From positions 45,771,288-45,835,287 of the forward strand of contig OX637288.1 of NCBI GenBank assembly GCA_951799445.1: DNA of 64,000 nucleotides. Direction: 5' to 3'. Below are positions 36,481 through 48,751 of this stretch, one piece after another (within the stretch, counting starts at the first letter, position 1; each line of letters starts with the position of its first letter). The notes beneath the pieces are model-generated. The model did no database searches. It saw only the letters and a list, made by a program, of their open reading frames with translations, and was not told where the DNA came from. The translations under genes were made by a program, and so were the position numbers. The DNA comes from Pseudisothecium myosuroides. Its lineage: Eukaryota > Streptophyta > Bryopsida > Hypnales > Lembophyllaceae.

Positions 36481-38060
36481 CCACAACCAAAAATGAAAGT
36501 AAAAGTATAATTTTCTAAATTTTAGTTCATACAAATAAAAGTAAAAGTATAATTTTCTAATTTTTAGTTCATAAAAATAAAAGTATAATTTTTGAATTGT
36601 TAATTCATAAAAACTTTGAAGTATAAATATCTTTCCTTCTGTGACTTGGAACGCCACGAAACAAAGCTTGTGCATCCCTCCTCCCTAAAGACTTTCCGAC
36701 AATACCAAGAACACAACCAAAGAACATGGGGTCCAAAAGATCTCACTGTAACAAACAAAACTAACAAACAACCTAATTTAAGGTACGAACTAGTGTACCC
36801 TGTGTTGTTGCCACAACCAAAATAAAAATAAAAATAACATTTTAATCTTTTAATTTGTAAAAACTTTGAAATTCAATATCTTTTATAAACGAAGGAGTCC
36901 AAGGACTCTATTGCAGTGGGAGAGGTTGCATTCTTGATACGAGTAGAAAGCTAGTCATCGAGCTAGTCATGCACAAAAGAATGCAAGGGCTAAGCTTTGT
37001 TTTGTGGCATTTAAACATGCATACAATGTGAAAGTTATGGTTTTTAAAAATAAATGCTAATTTAATTCAATTTTCTAATTCACAAAAACTTTGAAATTGA
37101 ATAAGTTTCACTCTTTAGATCCAAATGCCATGTGCAAAACAAAGTCAGTGCACCCCTCTTTGCAGAGATCTTTCCAACAATACCAAGATCATGGCCGGGG
37201 GACTCACAGTTTCTTATATCTGAGCATATTAAATAAACAAACAAACAAAACAAACAACCTAATTCAATGTATAGATATTTCAAAATAAAAATAAAAATAA
37301 TTTTCTAATTTTTTAATTCATAAAACCTTCAAAATTCAATATCTGTTTTGCTGTAAGTCGGAATGCCACGAAACAAAGTTTGTGCACCTTTCCTTAGCAT
37401 TGGAGAGAATTTGGGCCCTCTAAAGGGCCGCGAGTTCCCATGAGTTCTCCACAAGTTGTGAATAGTTCTTGACTGCTGAAACTGCGCCACCGCAGCAGGG
37501 TGACATGGCCGGGACTCGGCCACATCAGATTTTCAAAAAAAAATAAAAAAAATTTATTTTATTTTATTTTTATTTTTGAAAATACATTTTTCGAACAGCC
37601 CATACCACTATTCACAGCATGGGGACAGATTGGGACACGGGCCTGAAACAACCCTTTCTTGGCCCCAAATCTCTTCTAATGAGAGAGCTTTCTAACGCTA
37701 CCATGAATACAACTTGGGAATGCAAGGTCTAGGAGATCTCATTGTAACCAAGTGAATAAATAAATAACCTAATTTAAGGTATAGATGCTTTAGTGATTCT
37801 CTTGCAAAAACCATCGCTAATGGTAAAAGATTGTTGTCTTTGACTACTAAATTTCTTGAGATCCATTTTATCATTGTGTATGAAAGTCCTAATCTTTTCT
37901 AATGAACAAGAATTTCTTAATTTTCACCAATGTATAGAAGACTATGCTGATGGTGCACAACCAGATTACCTCCAAGTAGCAAAGCTCTAGCAAGAGTAGC
38001 TGAGCGCCTTTCTACATTGAACAGGGATATTAAGGAGACCACTCGGGGGACCAAAAAATT
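36481..38060. repeat. AT-rich tail block of unit 1
   Basis: Begins with AAGTAAAAGTATAATTTTCT units (36491-36620), then recurring AATTCATAAAAACTTTGAA motifs about every 250-300 bp (near 36602, 36860, 37080, 37315). Each is followed by an ACAAAGYTTGTGCAYC-type block, so it is a higher-order repeat. It matches 49210-50668 in unit 2 and 56540-56850 plus 60667-61560 in unit 3. No coding potential seen. Confidence 0.75.
37398..37681. mobile_element. 284-bp inverted-repeat insertion without target duplication
   Basis: The segment begins CATTGGAGAGAATTTGGGCC and ends with the inverse of CATTAGAAGAGATTTGGGGC. Units 2 (near 50312) and 3 (near 61172) have an uninterrupted site. Left and right flanks join exactly to the empty site with no extra bases. 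It has TIRs and no open frame, so it looks like a non-autonomous DNA element. Confidence 0.75.
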
Positions 38061-38432
38061 AAAGGGACTTACCTCACAATGAATGCATGCAGAATATAAC
38101 TAGTAAACATGTGCATGAACAATGACTACTTAACTAGTGAACCAGTGAATATGCATAGCCAATGAATATGTGTAAATATTTATATAGTGAGAAATGTCGA
38201 TTTAGTAGTATGGGTCCCCTTTAAATCCCTATTCAGTATAGAAGGTGGCACTAACAGGAAAGAACTTTATAGGGAGAAGTTACAACGCTTATCCTACATG
38301 GCCGGTTTGCACAAGGTTGTTTTATAGGCCTTCATAAATCCTATTCTTTAGGAAAGTCTTCTAAGGGATTTGTTGGTGCTGGTCTTGGCACGTTTGTCAG
38401 AGCCCTAAACCACCCGCCTATGATGCCAACTC

Positions 38433-39120
38433 TCTAAGGAATGGACTATCAACATGTAGTTCAACCAAGCATATGATGAAGCAAACCCCAACATGGTGGC
38501 ACTTCTTTTGTACGTTGAGAAAGCCAATGAGCTCTCGGTAAGAATCTTCAATTTCAACAAATTCTTATGGCTATATGTATATTGCTTCCGCTCGACACAT
38601 CAAAAGAATGCTCAAGGGAATGTTGCTAGTAGGATCCAGAGTGTTTGGATGCCGATGGCTAGTATTGGTGAATTGGTATGCTTTGCCTCTACTTGGAACT
38701 ACATAGAGGCAAATCCCTTGTGCATTGTGGTGATCAATTTGTTGACACAAGTTTAGCATGAGCTCCGTCCTCTGCAACATGTTTTAATTGTCCCGCTCAC
38801 ATTGGTGTACATGAAAGTGGACTCTGCGACCATAGAGTATAAGGTGGTTGTTGTAGACAAAAAGAAAGATTGTTACAAAGTAGAAACATATGGTTGGAAG
38901 ATTGAATGTGAATAGAAGATTGGTGCTTGCGATTGTTTCCCGCTTGAAAAATTCTAGTTCATGTGCATATGACCTTGAAAAAGGACAACTGAAGCTTTTG
39001 GATAAGAATTTATTCTTTCAGACCAAAAGAGCATGTGTGAAGCAATACATGTTTGCGGGTGACTGTATGATTGTACTGCAAAAAAGTTGAGTCAACATAG
39101 TACTGGGCAGCGATCCCTAA
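38433..39120 (+). pseudogene. F-box/propeller-type coding relic, copy 1
   Basis: Reading one plus-strand frame from about 38493 gives a propeller-like series (VWMPMASIGELVCFAS, ANPLCIVVINLLTQ, HELRPLQHV, YKVVVVDKKK, YGWKIECE), interrupted by TAG at 38753-38755 and again by TAG after the GWKIECE motif. The pattern resembles the C-terminal half of plant F-box proteins. No F-box is seen upstream. The first TAG sits where a Trp (TGG) is expected before H-E-L, and it is shared with the relics at 53405 and 62000. Confidence 0.65.
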
Positions 39121-39189
39121 ACTGGCTAAAATTAGCTGAGTTTCTACCCAAAACATCCTTGTGCTACTAGTACAATAGGTGCATTCTTC

Positions 39190-40135
39190 AATTCTATACT
39201 ACTCTTGGAAGTCCTCCATCGGACACTTTTGAACCTCAAAGTCCTTATCAAGTTTAAGTATGTGTACTGATAACAAAAGTTAATTGCAATTGAGTATATT
39301 TACTATTGTAAAATATAACTTATTCTTATTAGATCCTATTGGCAAGTAAAAGAGGATCCCAACATACTTTAGCATGCATTATTCAAACACCATATAATTA
39401 AGTTATGAAATTTCAAAGTATTGTCTATAGGGCTACCAAAAATCAACTCAAGACTCTCCTAGGCTCTCATGTTTTATTTTTGTATAGCTTGCAGCATCAA
39501 TATCTACATTTTTGTTTTCCTCTTGGTTCAAATGTAGGTGTTTCATTTGGGGCATTGATGATAGTGGATGCACATACCTCAAAGCATTTCCAGTGGTCCT
39601 TTGCTTCTTGGATGAAAATTGAACAATGAATGTGTTTTTTGCAATGAAAATCTCTTTGATATAATAACAAAATTTTGAATTTTTTCCATTGTTTTGCAAC
39701 TTTACCAAATAAAAATATTCATCTCCAAAATAGTATATTGACATCATCAATGATGGGATTCTTTTCCCTTTGCACAAACTTGTCATTTGTTGAAAGTTAA
39801 AACAATAAATAGCATAGATGAAGCACACAAGCAATCCCCTCTCCAAATCTTGGCCATGATATTTGACATAAATGAACTTTTGATATACCATTGGAGATGT
39901 TTTTAGCCTTCATTTTTTAATCATTGCAAAAGGGCCCAAATGGTGATTATTGATATTTTGGGTAAGCAATAGATTTTGACTATCATCCATCTATGAAACA
40001 AGAATTCCATTTTCAAGCTACTTCAATAGACCGACATAGTATATCAAAACAATGTTGGAATTTCTTTTGGCATTACAATTCCCAAAAACAAGTCTGTTGA
40101 AGCTAAAGTGTAGAGATATAGAGATATTATTTTAC
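39190..40135. repeat. Conserved spacer block of unit 1
   Basis: Close relative of 54160-55065 and partly of 30750-30970. It holds a 147-codon minus-strand open frame (39891-39448) that is also open in the second copy (54873-54484), but several of the differences I can see between the two change the amino acid. It has no recognisable motif, so I do not call it a gene. Confidence 0.7.
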
Positions 40136-40518
40136 AAAGTTTGGTCATGCAACACAATTGAATTAAAAAAATTCATTACCAATTGTTTTTAAAAAAATAT
40201 TATATAAAACCATGAAAATTGCCTTTAAAAATTCACTGAGAATGAAATTTTGCTTTTTTGGTATGCTTGATTGGGATTGCATAAGATTTGAAAGTCAATA
40301 ATGCAAGACAAAAATGCCAATTCTATTCTATATTATGCAAAATTCTTTGAATAACTAGCTCATTTACAGTTCAGTTAATGAACTGTAACTCAATGTATTG
40401 TACAAGTTATACGGTTTATAATCACCTGCAGTTTAGGTATAACGCTTCGTGTGACAAGGGAGTCCATTCAACTGCTTTGTTACAAGTTTCAACTCACAGG
40501 GAAATCACCGCCTAGTTA

Positions 40519-40900
40519 AGGTAGAAACACCCAAAAGTGTCCTGCTCCCATTCCTGTACCCTATAGGTCCACTAAATGTATCCCTAGACATTTGTTAATA
40601 ACTCCGACAAATGCTTAACTCTGATTTGTTGATGAATTTAAAGAACACATACTTCACTCTCATTTGTTGACTGCTGATTTCTGTAGATTTTGGTTCAAGG
40701 TGCACCTATGTGACAGTTTCAGTGGTCTAGGGAGCCGGCACTTTTAAAAATCATAGAATTTACATATTGCATCCGAAAAATCTATTTTTTTTAATATTCA
40801 TAATTTCAACTCACTAATACTACAAAAATATTATATTTAGGAAAAGATGCCTCCAACTATGCTAAATTGCTAATATTGACGGTTTTGGGTGTTTCCACCA
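40519..40900. mobile_element. 382-bp Stowaway/mariner-like MITE, copy A
   Basis: Ends AGGTAGAAACACCCAAAA and, inverted, TGGTGGAAACACCCAAAAC. The dinucleotide TA is present on both sides (40517-40518 and 40901-40902). Unit 1 has the empty site near 32585 (CCTAGTTATAGGG). It is internally related to the element at 40951-41334 (shared TTTGTTGACTGCTG and GACAGTTTCAGTGGT). No coding capacity. Confidence 0.9.
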
Positions 40901-40950
40901 TATAGGGAAATAATTCACAAGGAAATTGATTCCAAAGATTATATTGTCTA

Positions 40951-41334
40951 AGGTGGGAACACCCATTTCCTGCACTTGTCTCCATTGTTTGTCCCTAGAT
41001 TCACCCAAATAAGTCCCTAGACTTTGGTGAACGTGTCCTCCACATGCTTTATGTTGATTCGTTGATACATTTGAATGATACTTACATAATTCTTATTTGT
41101 TGACTGCTGGTTTTGGCAATGTTCAGATTTGGGTACACCTATAGGACAGTTTCAGTGGTTTAGGCAGCCAACACTTTGAAAAATCATAGAAATTACATAC
41201 AACATCCAAAAAATCATTTTTTTTTTAATATTCATGATTTTCACTCGCTAATACTAGAAAAATATTAGTTTTTGGAAAAGGTACCTCCAACTATACTGAA
41301 TTGCTTATATTGACGGTTTTGGGTGCTCCCACCT
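40951..41334. mobile_element. 384-bp Stowaway/mariner-like MITE, copy B
   Basis: Ends AGGTGGGAACACCC and, inverted, AGGTGGGAGCACCC. TA flanks lie at 40949-40950 and 41335-41336. The empty site in unit 1 is near 32635 (TTGTCTAGAGAGAC). It is the same family as copy A, and only 50 bp separates the two. Confidence 0.92.
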
Positions 41335-41544
41335 TACAGAGACATTGTGTGAAATTTAGAGTCACTGTTATTAGAATAGGGGAATAGAAAATGAAAAATG
41401 CGGCCTCCGCAACAAGCTACATGTAGTTTCGAAAACTGCTAGAACTAATAAACTGTCAATAACTAGGAATTCAGTTGCATTTTTGCTAACAACTTGAGCA
41501 AAAATTCTTGCGTTTTCTTTTAAATTGAAAAAACTATGTGATCA

Positions 41545-41865
41545 TAAGCTGAAATCTCTCGTATCAACATTGAGAAACTCCAAAAAATTGTTCAAATCTC
41601 TGCAGACAGAGTTGGAAAGCAAGAACGTTCCTGGAAGCCATGAAGCAATAGCATGTGGTACCCGCCAGTCCTGATTGTCACCTCTCATTTGAAATTTCAT
41701 GGTGCGTATTCGTTTTGAAGAGCTAGCTCTGAAATCAGAAGCTGGAATCTCTTGCTGGAATCTCTTATATCGACATTGAAAATCATTGAAAAATTCTTTG
41801 AATTTCTTCTGAGTTTGAAAGCAAGAACGTCCTCGGACGTCGCTCTTGGTAGCCAGTATATTCAA
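41545..41865. repeat. Local duplication within unit 2 leader
   Basis: The block with CTCTCGTATCAACATTGA, AAAGCAAGAACGTYC and related strings occurs twice in unit 2 (about 41545-41640 and 41755-41865) but once in unit 1 (about 33290-33380). Position and divergence suggest duplication after the unit split, or loss from unit 1. Confidence 0.6.
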
Positions 41866-42824
41866 TGAAAGGTAGAACCGCAAAATTTGTCACTCAGCTA
41901 AGGGCCTGAAGAATTTCGAAGTTGAGATTTGAGGTTGGTTGTGGCTCCACTCTGGAGCACAGTTTAGAAAACAATAGATCCTTTGTAACGGTAAGGGAAC
42001 CATTTACCTCAATGCGACAATTCAATCGTTGAGCATACATGTTATTCTTGGAATTGTCAAACTTCGAAAAATTCATGTTACAAAATCAAAGAGAATTCCT
42101 AACAATGATAATTATCATATATGCAAAGTTATAAATTGCTTCTCGAAACTTGAGTATGCAGGATGCAGAATACCAGTAACAGTAAGCATGCTTTTGCAGT
42201 GGAAGCTTAATTCGTTTTGAGCAGCAATAATTCTCGTGCTTATCAAATTGCGCATGGTAAGTTTAGGGTTTTAGTTTTCGGATTAGGGAAAAAGAAAATA
42301 CTGGACTCACACTTACAAACAAAAGTGACTCATGATGGAGTAAGTTTCTCAAAAACGTCACTATGCAGGGAGTGTAAGAGTTCCAAAACTTCAGTTTCAG
42401 GCAAAAGCTGCAACTCTCCGATTACAAACTAAGCTAAACTGGAAATTTTGGGTGTCCCTACCTTAGATTGAAGATGGAGTCCAAAATGTGTGAGCATTGA
42501 GAGGGTCCAGGAAGAGGTCTTTGACGACCAGCAGAGCTTGACACCAAACAAAGGCAGAGCCAACAACGATGCCAGCAAAGGCTTTTTTTTTCATTTTGTA
42601 TGAAGTGCCAAAGTGGCGATATAAATTTTTTTAGTGGTGCTCCAAATTTTAGCATTCATCCACATATTGGATAGAAAATATCGCATTAGGAATTTAGGAT
42701 ACATCACATGACAAAAAAGAAATCCCTCAGTAAATTTGCTCGGAGACCATGTGGTGCATAAATCCCACCTTCCAATCTCATCTGCTATTCACTCCACGGT
42801 TTGGGTCTTAGAATGGATGATTAC

Positions 42825-45800
42825 CAGCGTTCTTAAACCTGACTAATTTGCGCTGCCATACTACCAAATTCAGACATGTGTGAAATGTACATGGTGAAAT
42901 TTTTTTTCGAAACGCAGATTTGAGCCACGTTCCAGACCGATGACTCTGTTCGTTCGCCAAAGTGTCCATTCATCCGTACCTGGGTCGCAGACGCGTGCCA
43001 CATTTTGAGTGGTCTGTCGCTGGGGCGCGATCTGGGCCTTCCATCTGTCGTCAGACGGCGCAATCCTAGCCGCCCATTTCGCAAGCAGAGTTTAGGACGT
43101 CTTCTCCTCTTGCAGATGTCCATTAGCGAAGTTTGCTCCTGCAGGTGTTCGTTAATTGCGTTTAGTTTAGAATTAGTTGTTTTGTGCGCCTTCAATTAGC
43201 ATTGCCGTCGTCTTGGCCTCCCTGATCCCCCGCCTGAGTATTTCCATTTATTCTGTTTTGAAATAGCATCTTCTAGACTTTTGGAGCTCCGATTCTCAAA
43301 TTTCGAGGGCGCCACTTCCAAGCTGCTGTGAATTTTGGAGGCGCGCATTTGTGTTTTGCATTCACTGCAATTCGGAATTGGAGGCTCTGATTGACAGCGT
43401 GATCGCCTGATCGGGTTCAGAATTGCAGAGAGCCACAGAGGTCTGGATTTTTTGCGAGACGTTGGCAAATCCGGATGAATTTAAACACTTCCTTCGGATT
43501 CATTTGCACCTGCGATCTTGTGTTTTCTGCTTTTGCGTTAAACGTCTTCCTCTGTTGTGAGTGTTGTGTTTTTGAGTGAACGAGTGCGCATTTGGACATC
43601 TTGTTGCTTGCGAGGGCGTGCTTGAGTGCGGGACTGCGGGTGTGCTTTGTTGTGCAGGCGTTTAAGGTAGAAATGGCGCCGCGGTTGAAGCTGCCTGATA
43701 ATTTCAAGGTTCGATGCTTCGGTTCAAGCCGCAATTCCAATGGCGTTGGTAAGTACCTACTGCCAAATCCCAGCGCTTATGGTGAGTTGGCGACGACCCC
43801 CGCGCGTGAAGTCACACACATTTTGGAGACGTAGTTGTCTCAGTCATTGTCGCAAGCAGTACTGCGTGATCCACCTGCCGATGAGACGGTGGTTTCCCCT
43901 ACGGCTGCGGACCCTGCTGTGGAATTGGACAGCAAAAGTGATGCTGGTGTGACGGGGAAGAAGAAGAGGCAAGGTGCTGCAAACAACTCCCGAAAGAGGA
44001 AGAGGACCGCTCCGGCGACCATCACCAGAAGATGGCAAGAGGTTTGGGCTTGTCGCTTTACCTGGGCGGAGGGAGTGTTCGATTCGAATGGCGACCTTTT
44101 TGGTGTTATTTGCCAGAGTTGCACGTCCATGACGGGGAGAAGGAAGGTAATGGTCCCCAAGTTGGACAATCTAGAGAAGCACGAAGGCAAGCGTACCTGC
44201 ATGGAAGACGGTGTGCCTTTGGCGCACTTGAAGAAGGGCGAGACGTTTTTTGAAGACGAACTGCAAACACGTGAAGCTCTGCAAACTATGGGCGGGCAGA
44301 AAGCAAGCTGGAACTGTTGCTGAGCAACTGACTGCGGGTTTGGAGGGCGAGTACAAACGGAAGGGAGTTCAATTTTCTTGTCTCTTTCAAATTCTTAGCC
44401 ATGGTCGGCTGATGTGTGATTACGAGAGGTCTCAATTTCTGTTGAAGCACTTGAAGGTTAAGAGTTGTCCTCAGAAGCACTGGTCTGAGAGCACTGGCTG
44501 GGAAATGGCTGAGCATTTGCATGGTTCTGTTCTAATTGCCTTGAAGAATGTTGTGCAGTTTGCAAAATTCATTTCCATAAGTGCAGATGAGGTCACCGCT
44601 GTTGATAACACATCCTAGATTGGCGTCCATGTGTACGCAATGGAGAATTGGCAGAGATTGCCGCACTTGCTTCATCTGTCGTGTGTCAGCGAGGGTGGTA
44701 CTGCAGACCACCTTACTGGTGTGATCATGCGCGCATTGTTAGATGAGGGAGGGCTTTCTCATGAACAAATTGCTTCTAAGTTGGTGTGTTTTGGGGCTGA
44801 TGGAGTAAGTACTTTCCAGGGTTCTAGAACTGGTGTGACAGCCCAGATCAGGGAGAAATGGGCTCCCTTCAGTTTGGGAGCTTCTTGCGTGAGTCACAGA
44901 TTGAATCTGGTGGTGGAGACGCTGTTGAAATATCCGATGGTGGCGCGACTTGAAGGACTTTTTCAGTCCATTTATTCCTATTTCTGTCGCTCAAACAAGT
45001 GACACGCTGAGCTACAAGCTTTGGCAAATCTCATGGAAACTAAAGGGAACCGCATGGTTCGCAACGTTGAGACTCGTTGGATCTCCATGAGGAGTCCCGC
45101 TCGACGTATTATGGAGGAATTCATGACCTTGCTCGTGAAGATGGGGCTGGATACGATTGGAGGGCCTGGACAGAAGAGTGTCGCTGGCGCTGGTGACAAT
45201 TTCGACCTCCTCTCCAATATCGAACTCTTGTTGTCCCTGTCTTGCTTTATCCCGCTGGTTAGCGCTGTTCATTGCCTGATGAAGTTGTCACATAGCCGCG
45301 ATATCTTTGTGTGTGACTTCATGAGTGCAATCAAAGTCTGCCAACAAGAGCTGGCCCGATTGTTTCTGGATCGAGAAACCGCCTTCAACAAGGAGGATTT
45401 CCCAAAGTATAACCAACTGGTTTCTTTGCGAAGTGAGGAAATCCCGCTCAAGTGGAGAGACGTGCCTGGAGATTCAGGTATCGCACATTTGTACTTCGAT
45501 TTGTCCGTTACCACCGTATATGCGCGGTGCCATGACAAAGAGACTGGGCAGCACATCTTTGTTACCCAGCAAGATTTCCTTCGCGTGCAAGACACTATTA
45601 AGCGGCAGTTTGCAGGTTAGATCACTTTGAACTTTTCTGGCTTTGCAGGTTTGCTCTTGCACTTTGCATTTTCTGTTTGTTTCCATTTGAATGATGTATA
45701 ATTGTATATTGTTTACTTGATTTCATTTCTTTGTGAACCTAATGCATACCTTGTGTTTACTGTGGTCTTGTGCCGATCTGGCTTAGTCCCTCTGCAATGA

Positions 45801-47194
45801 ATTGGAACGGAGGTTCCCGCAGCAAGAACTACTTGATGCTTTTGGTATCATATACCCCCAATATTGGAGGCAAGACGGGGCTGATGCAAGTTTTCCCCAT
45901 CACTTGGCAGTTCTTAAGAGTTTCTATGGGTATTGCCGACTTGTAAACAAGGGGCAGCCTCTCTATGAGGGAGGCCAGCCTTACACAGCCCAAGAACTGC
46001 TTTCTGCTTCTAATCTGGAGTTACAGCAAGGGCTCTTCAAGGTTACCATGAAGGCCAATTGTGAGGCCGCCTGTGGACAGCCTGTGGACTTGAATCCGGT
46101 CATAAAACTTTGGCGCAGACTTTCACAGTCACGCCATCTTCGTAAGCTGATTTCTGAGTATTTTAAAGTTGCAGAAATAGGCTGTTGCTTAGTCCTTGGG
46201 TCCGTTGAGGATGAAAGGTTCTTTTCAACTTTGAAGTTCTTGAAATCTTGTCACCGGAATAGATTAGGAAAACACTTGCCTCTTGTGGTGCGCATGTTTG
46301 GCCAGAGCTACTATACCTTAGAAGATTTTCTTGGCAATTGCTTCTTGGAAATCTGCGGTGAAGGTGGGGAGGCAAGGAGATTTCTAAAGTAGTTGCAGAC
46401 TTGGAGCGCAGCAATATCCTTTCTAAGTAGTGAGTATCCAATTGATTGCCTTTAGTTTTCATGAGGTTTTGCCAAGCATACTGTTCTGGGTTTCTTAACG
46501 TCGGACGGATTCAGCTGCGACAGTACAAACAACAAAGACAACATCGGCATTTCGGGACAGTTCTCTGGCGAACTCGAGTTCTGAAGTTTTCTGGCAAACT
46601 GGTATTTCGAATTTCTTTGGCGTACGAGACTGCTCGTTGGTGGAGCGCTGGAGTGGCGATGCGAAGTCACTGTGTTTCATGTTTCTAACCTGTTCATTAA
46701 CGTGGCTTGTTTGTCTTGTTTGCAGAACACTAATACTGCATCTGGGCAGTCTTGCATATATGCAAGAAGGGTTCAACTCCCTTATTAGTGATTTACTTAT
46801 TAGATAATAGACTAATGAAACCATCTTAGACAGGAAATTGTAAGTTCAACAATTGAATACTTTAAACTGAAATTGCAAACTCAAATTGCAAACTCAAATT
46901 GCAAACTCAAATTGCAAATGCAAATCGCAAATGTTTCAGCAATACTTTCAATCGTATAGCAATCCCAACGACTACACAACAGTAAAAGTAGCCATGAATG
47001 TTCTCATTATATTTTTGCAGAATCGCAAATTCACAGTAGGTGGAAAAAAATTGGGAGCAAAACTACCACCTTTTTTTCACAATTTTATATGCCTGTTTTT
47101 ATAAAAAAAAAAAAGGAAATCGCGGACATAGCCACCCTTTCTCGCGGCTATAGCCAACCACAATCAAGCGCTTATGACCGTTCTGGGAACGCTG
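42825..47194. mobile_element. 4.37-kb hAT-superfamily transposon
   Basis: The ends CAGCGTTCTTAAACC (left) and, inverted, CAGCGTTCCCAGAAC (right) are hAT-type TIRs. The 8-bp target duplication is ATGATTAC (42817-42824) and GTGATTAC (47195-47202), differing by one base. Empty sites GTGATTAC occur once in unit 1 (34405-34412) and unit 4 (63654-63661), followed by the same CTCAAGYTCTCCACATTAC as at 47203. The element encodes a damaged transposase (43673-46392). It is longer than typical MITE derivatives and was autonomous or nearly so. Confidence 0.95.
43673..46392 (+). pseudogene. hAT transposase, damaged
   Basis: Likely start ATG 43673 (M-A-P-R-L-K-L-P). A probable intron begins at GTAAGT 43749; an acceptor in matching phase is near 43856. 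Seen: a Lys/Arg-rich segment, then a BED-like zinc-finger candidate (C-x2-C near 44117-44128 with a later H and C), a central RNase-H-like region with ISADEV and FGADGVSTFQG, and a C-terminal hAT dimerisation block (ERFF-S-x-L and CHRNRLG near 46210-46275). Breaks: a one-base frameshift between about 44250 and 44320, TAG at 44616-44618 and TGA at 45000-45002. A second intron is likely at about 45617-45786, but its phases do not match cleanly. Composition is richer in GC than the flanking repeats. It cannot make a full-length enzyme as it stands. Confidence 0.88.
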
Positions 47195-47493
47195 GTGATT
47201 ACTCAAGCTCTCCACATTACTTCATACAGTACATTACAATTGAAGCTGAATGTTAACTATTCCTCTGAGGGCATTGAAGACAGACAAATTTCATATCCCA
47301 CGCATTAATTCAATATGATGATTAAATGAATCTAGTGCAGATTGACTTGACACTAACAACATTGTCACGCATTAATTCAATATGATGATTAAACAAATGC
47401 AGAAGCAATTCCTAAGAAAAATCCAAAGCTACCAATGAAAGATGAGAAAAAAAATATTTGATGGAAGAACCACTAAACAAGAATCTACTTACC

Positions 47494-48751
47494 TCAGTGA
47501 CCAAAGTATTGAAGGTAGATCACAAACTTGGAGCAATTCAGAGGTCTTATTTTGGAACACGCTTTTTTTTTTACAGAGACCTCAATTTTGTCCCACGTCT
47601 TCCGATCCAAGTTATACAAAACGGCCCTCTCCTCAGTCTCCAAGCAATTGTATACAAGCACATGCTCACCACAAAATGTAATCAGAAAACTTTGGTGCCC
47701 TGAAACCCTCATCATCCATTTACACAAATCTTTGGGCATAGTCCACGACTTGTCTAAACGGATTTTCATCCGCCACGCCACAAGAAGCGACTTGGGCTTC
47801 GTTCCAAACCCCACGGCAATGCCGCAATACTCCCACTCACCGGAACTCCCAACAAAGTGAAACAAATCGTAACCCAACACACGTTTCTCGAGATCATACG
47901 TCTCGATATCAAAATAATTTCTCAAAAATTTCTCAGTCAACAACATATGCAAAAACTTTTTATAATGTACGCTCGATAGTGAGGAAGGTGTGGCCGTCCC
48001 CACCAATATATAAGTACGAGTCGGAGTCGTCCAGGCACCGCTACTCGAGTCGTAAGTACTGGTTCTTAAGCCCTCAGTGATAAAAACGCTAAATCCATAG
48101 GGAATTCGGGTTGTGTCCACCGTCATCCCCACGCCAGAACTAGAATCCTGCACGAATGCCGGGTACAATCCAACTATCATTGGAAGAGCAACCACGCGAA
48201 TACACAAATTACCGATTCAAATTAGAGTGAAATTCAACCAAATTTCAGAAAAAATCTCAATCAAAGAGACGACTAACCGAGACAAGTTAATACAAATAGA
48301 TGTCTAGGGTACTAACCATAAGCTTCCCGGAAGGAAGAGGCGGCAAGGAGTAAAACACGCGAGTGTGCACATCAAAGACGCGGTGGCGGTCGGAGTCTTC
48401 GTACAGCAAGCCCGACACTTCACATCGTCTTCGAGGCAGAGGCGATGAAGTCCACGAGGAGGAGTCTTGGGAAGTCCAGAGGCGGTGTCCCGTTCTTCGA
48501 GCGAGGACGAAGTACAGGTTGGAAATCGGAGGTTTGAAGTGTCGTTCCAGAAATTGGCGATCCGAAGCCAGGCGGTTCCATTCCTTACAGACTTGACGCA
48601 GGCGGAAGAAGGGCGCCAGGGGGAGCTTGGTGTAGATCAGCGAGAGGTCAACGAAGCACTGCAGCTCGCCCCAGAGAGAAACATTCATGTCTTCGCCGTC
48701 GCCATCGCTTGGTGGTGTGGCCACTTTTGTGCGTTCGGAGCGCAACTTCAT
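47494..48751 (-). CDS. F-box protein, copy 2 (two exons)
   Basis: Exon 1 48751-48313 and exon 2 48173-47494 (1119 nt, 372 aa), joined in phase 1. The donor GTACCC follows GGTTA, and the acceptor is GATAG as in copy 1. Same architecture as copy 1: M-K-L-R-S start, short acidic linker (shorter than copy 1), F-box-like region with LPLAPFFRLR and VCKEWNRLA, then a propeller-like domain with VFDVHTRVFYSLPPLP. The A-rich run near 47564-47573 keeps a different frame from copy 1, so the last residues (SKIRPLNCSKF and following) differ and the protein is 11 residues longer. The exon 1 open frame extends upstream, but M-K-L-R-S is shared by all copies. Likely an SCF substrate adaptor; target unknown. 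Confidence 0.78.

Larger units (their letters stand above)
32030..40135. repeat. Segmental duplication, unit 1
   Basis: Order of blocks: leader 32030-34540, F-box gene and flanks 34540-36480, AT-rich tail 36480-38060, coding relic 38210-39120, spacer 39190-40135. Each block has close relatives in unit 2 (40380-55065), and most in unit 3 and the partial unit 4. Similarity is evident over hundreds of bases with scattered substitutions; most length differences are discrete insertions listed separately. Confidence 0.9.

Noticed and set aside
39448..39891. 147-codon minus-strand open frame, repeated at 54484-54873
   Set aside because: No recognisable motif, and several of the visible differences between the copies change the residue, so purifying selection is not apparent. 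Kept only as part of the spacer block.
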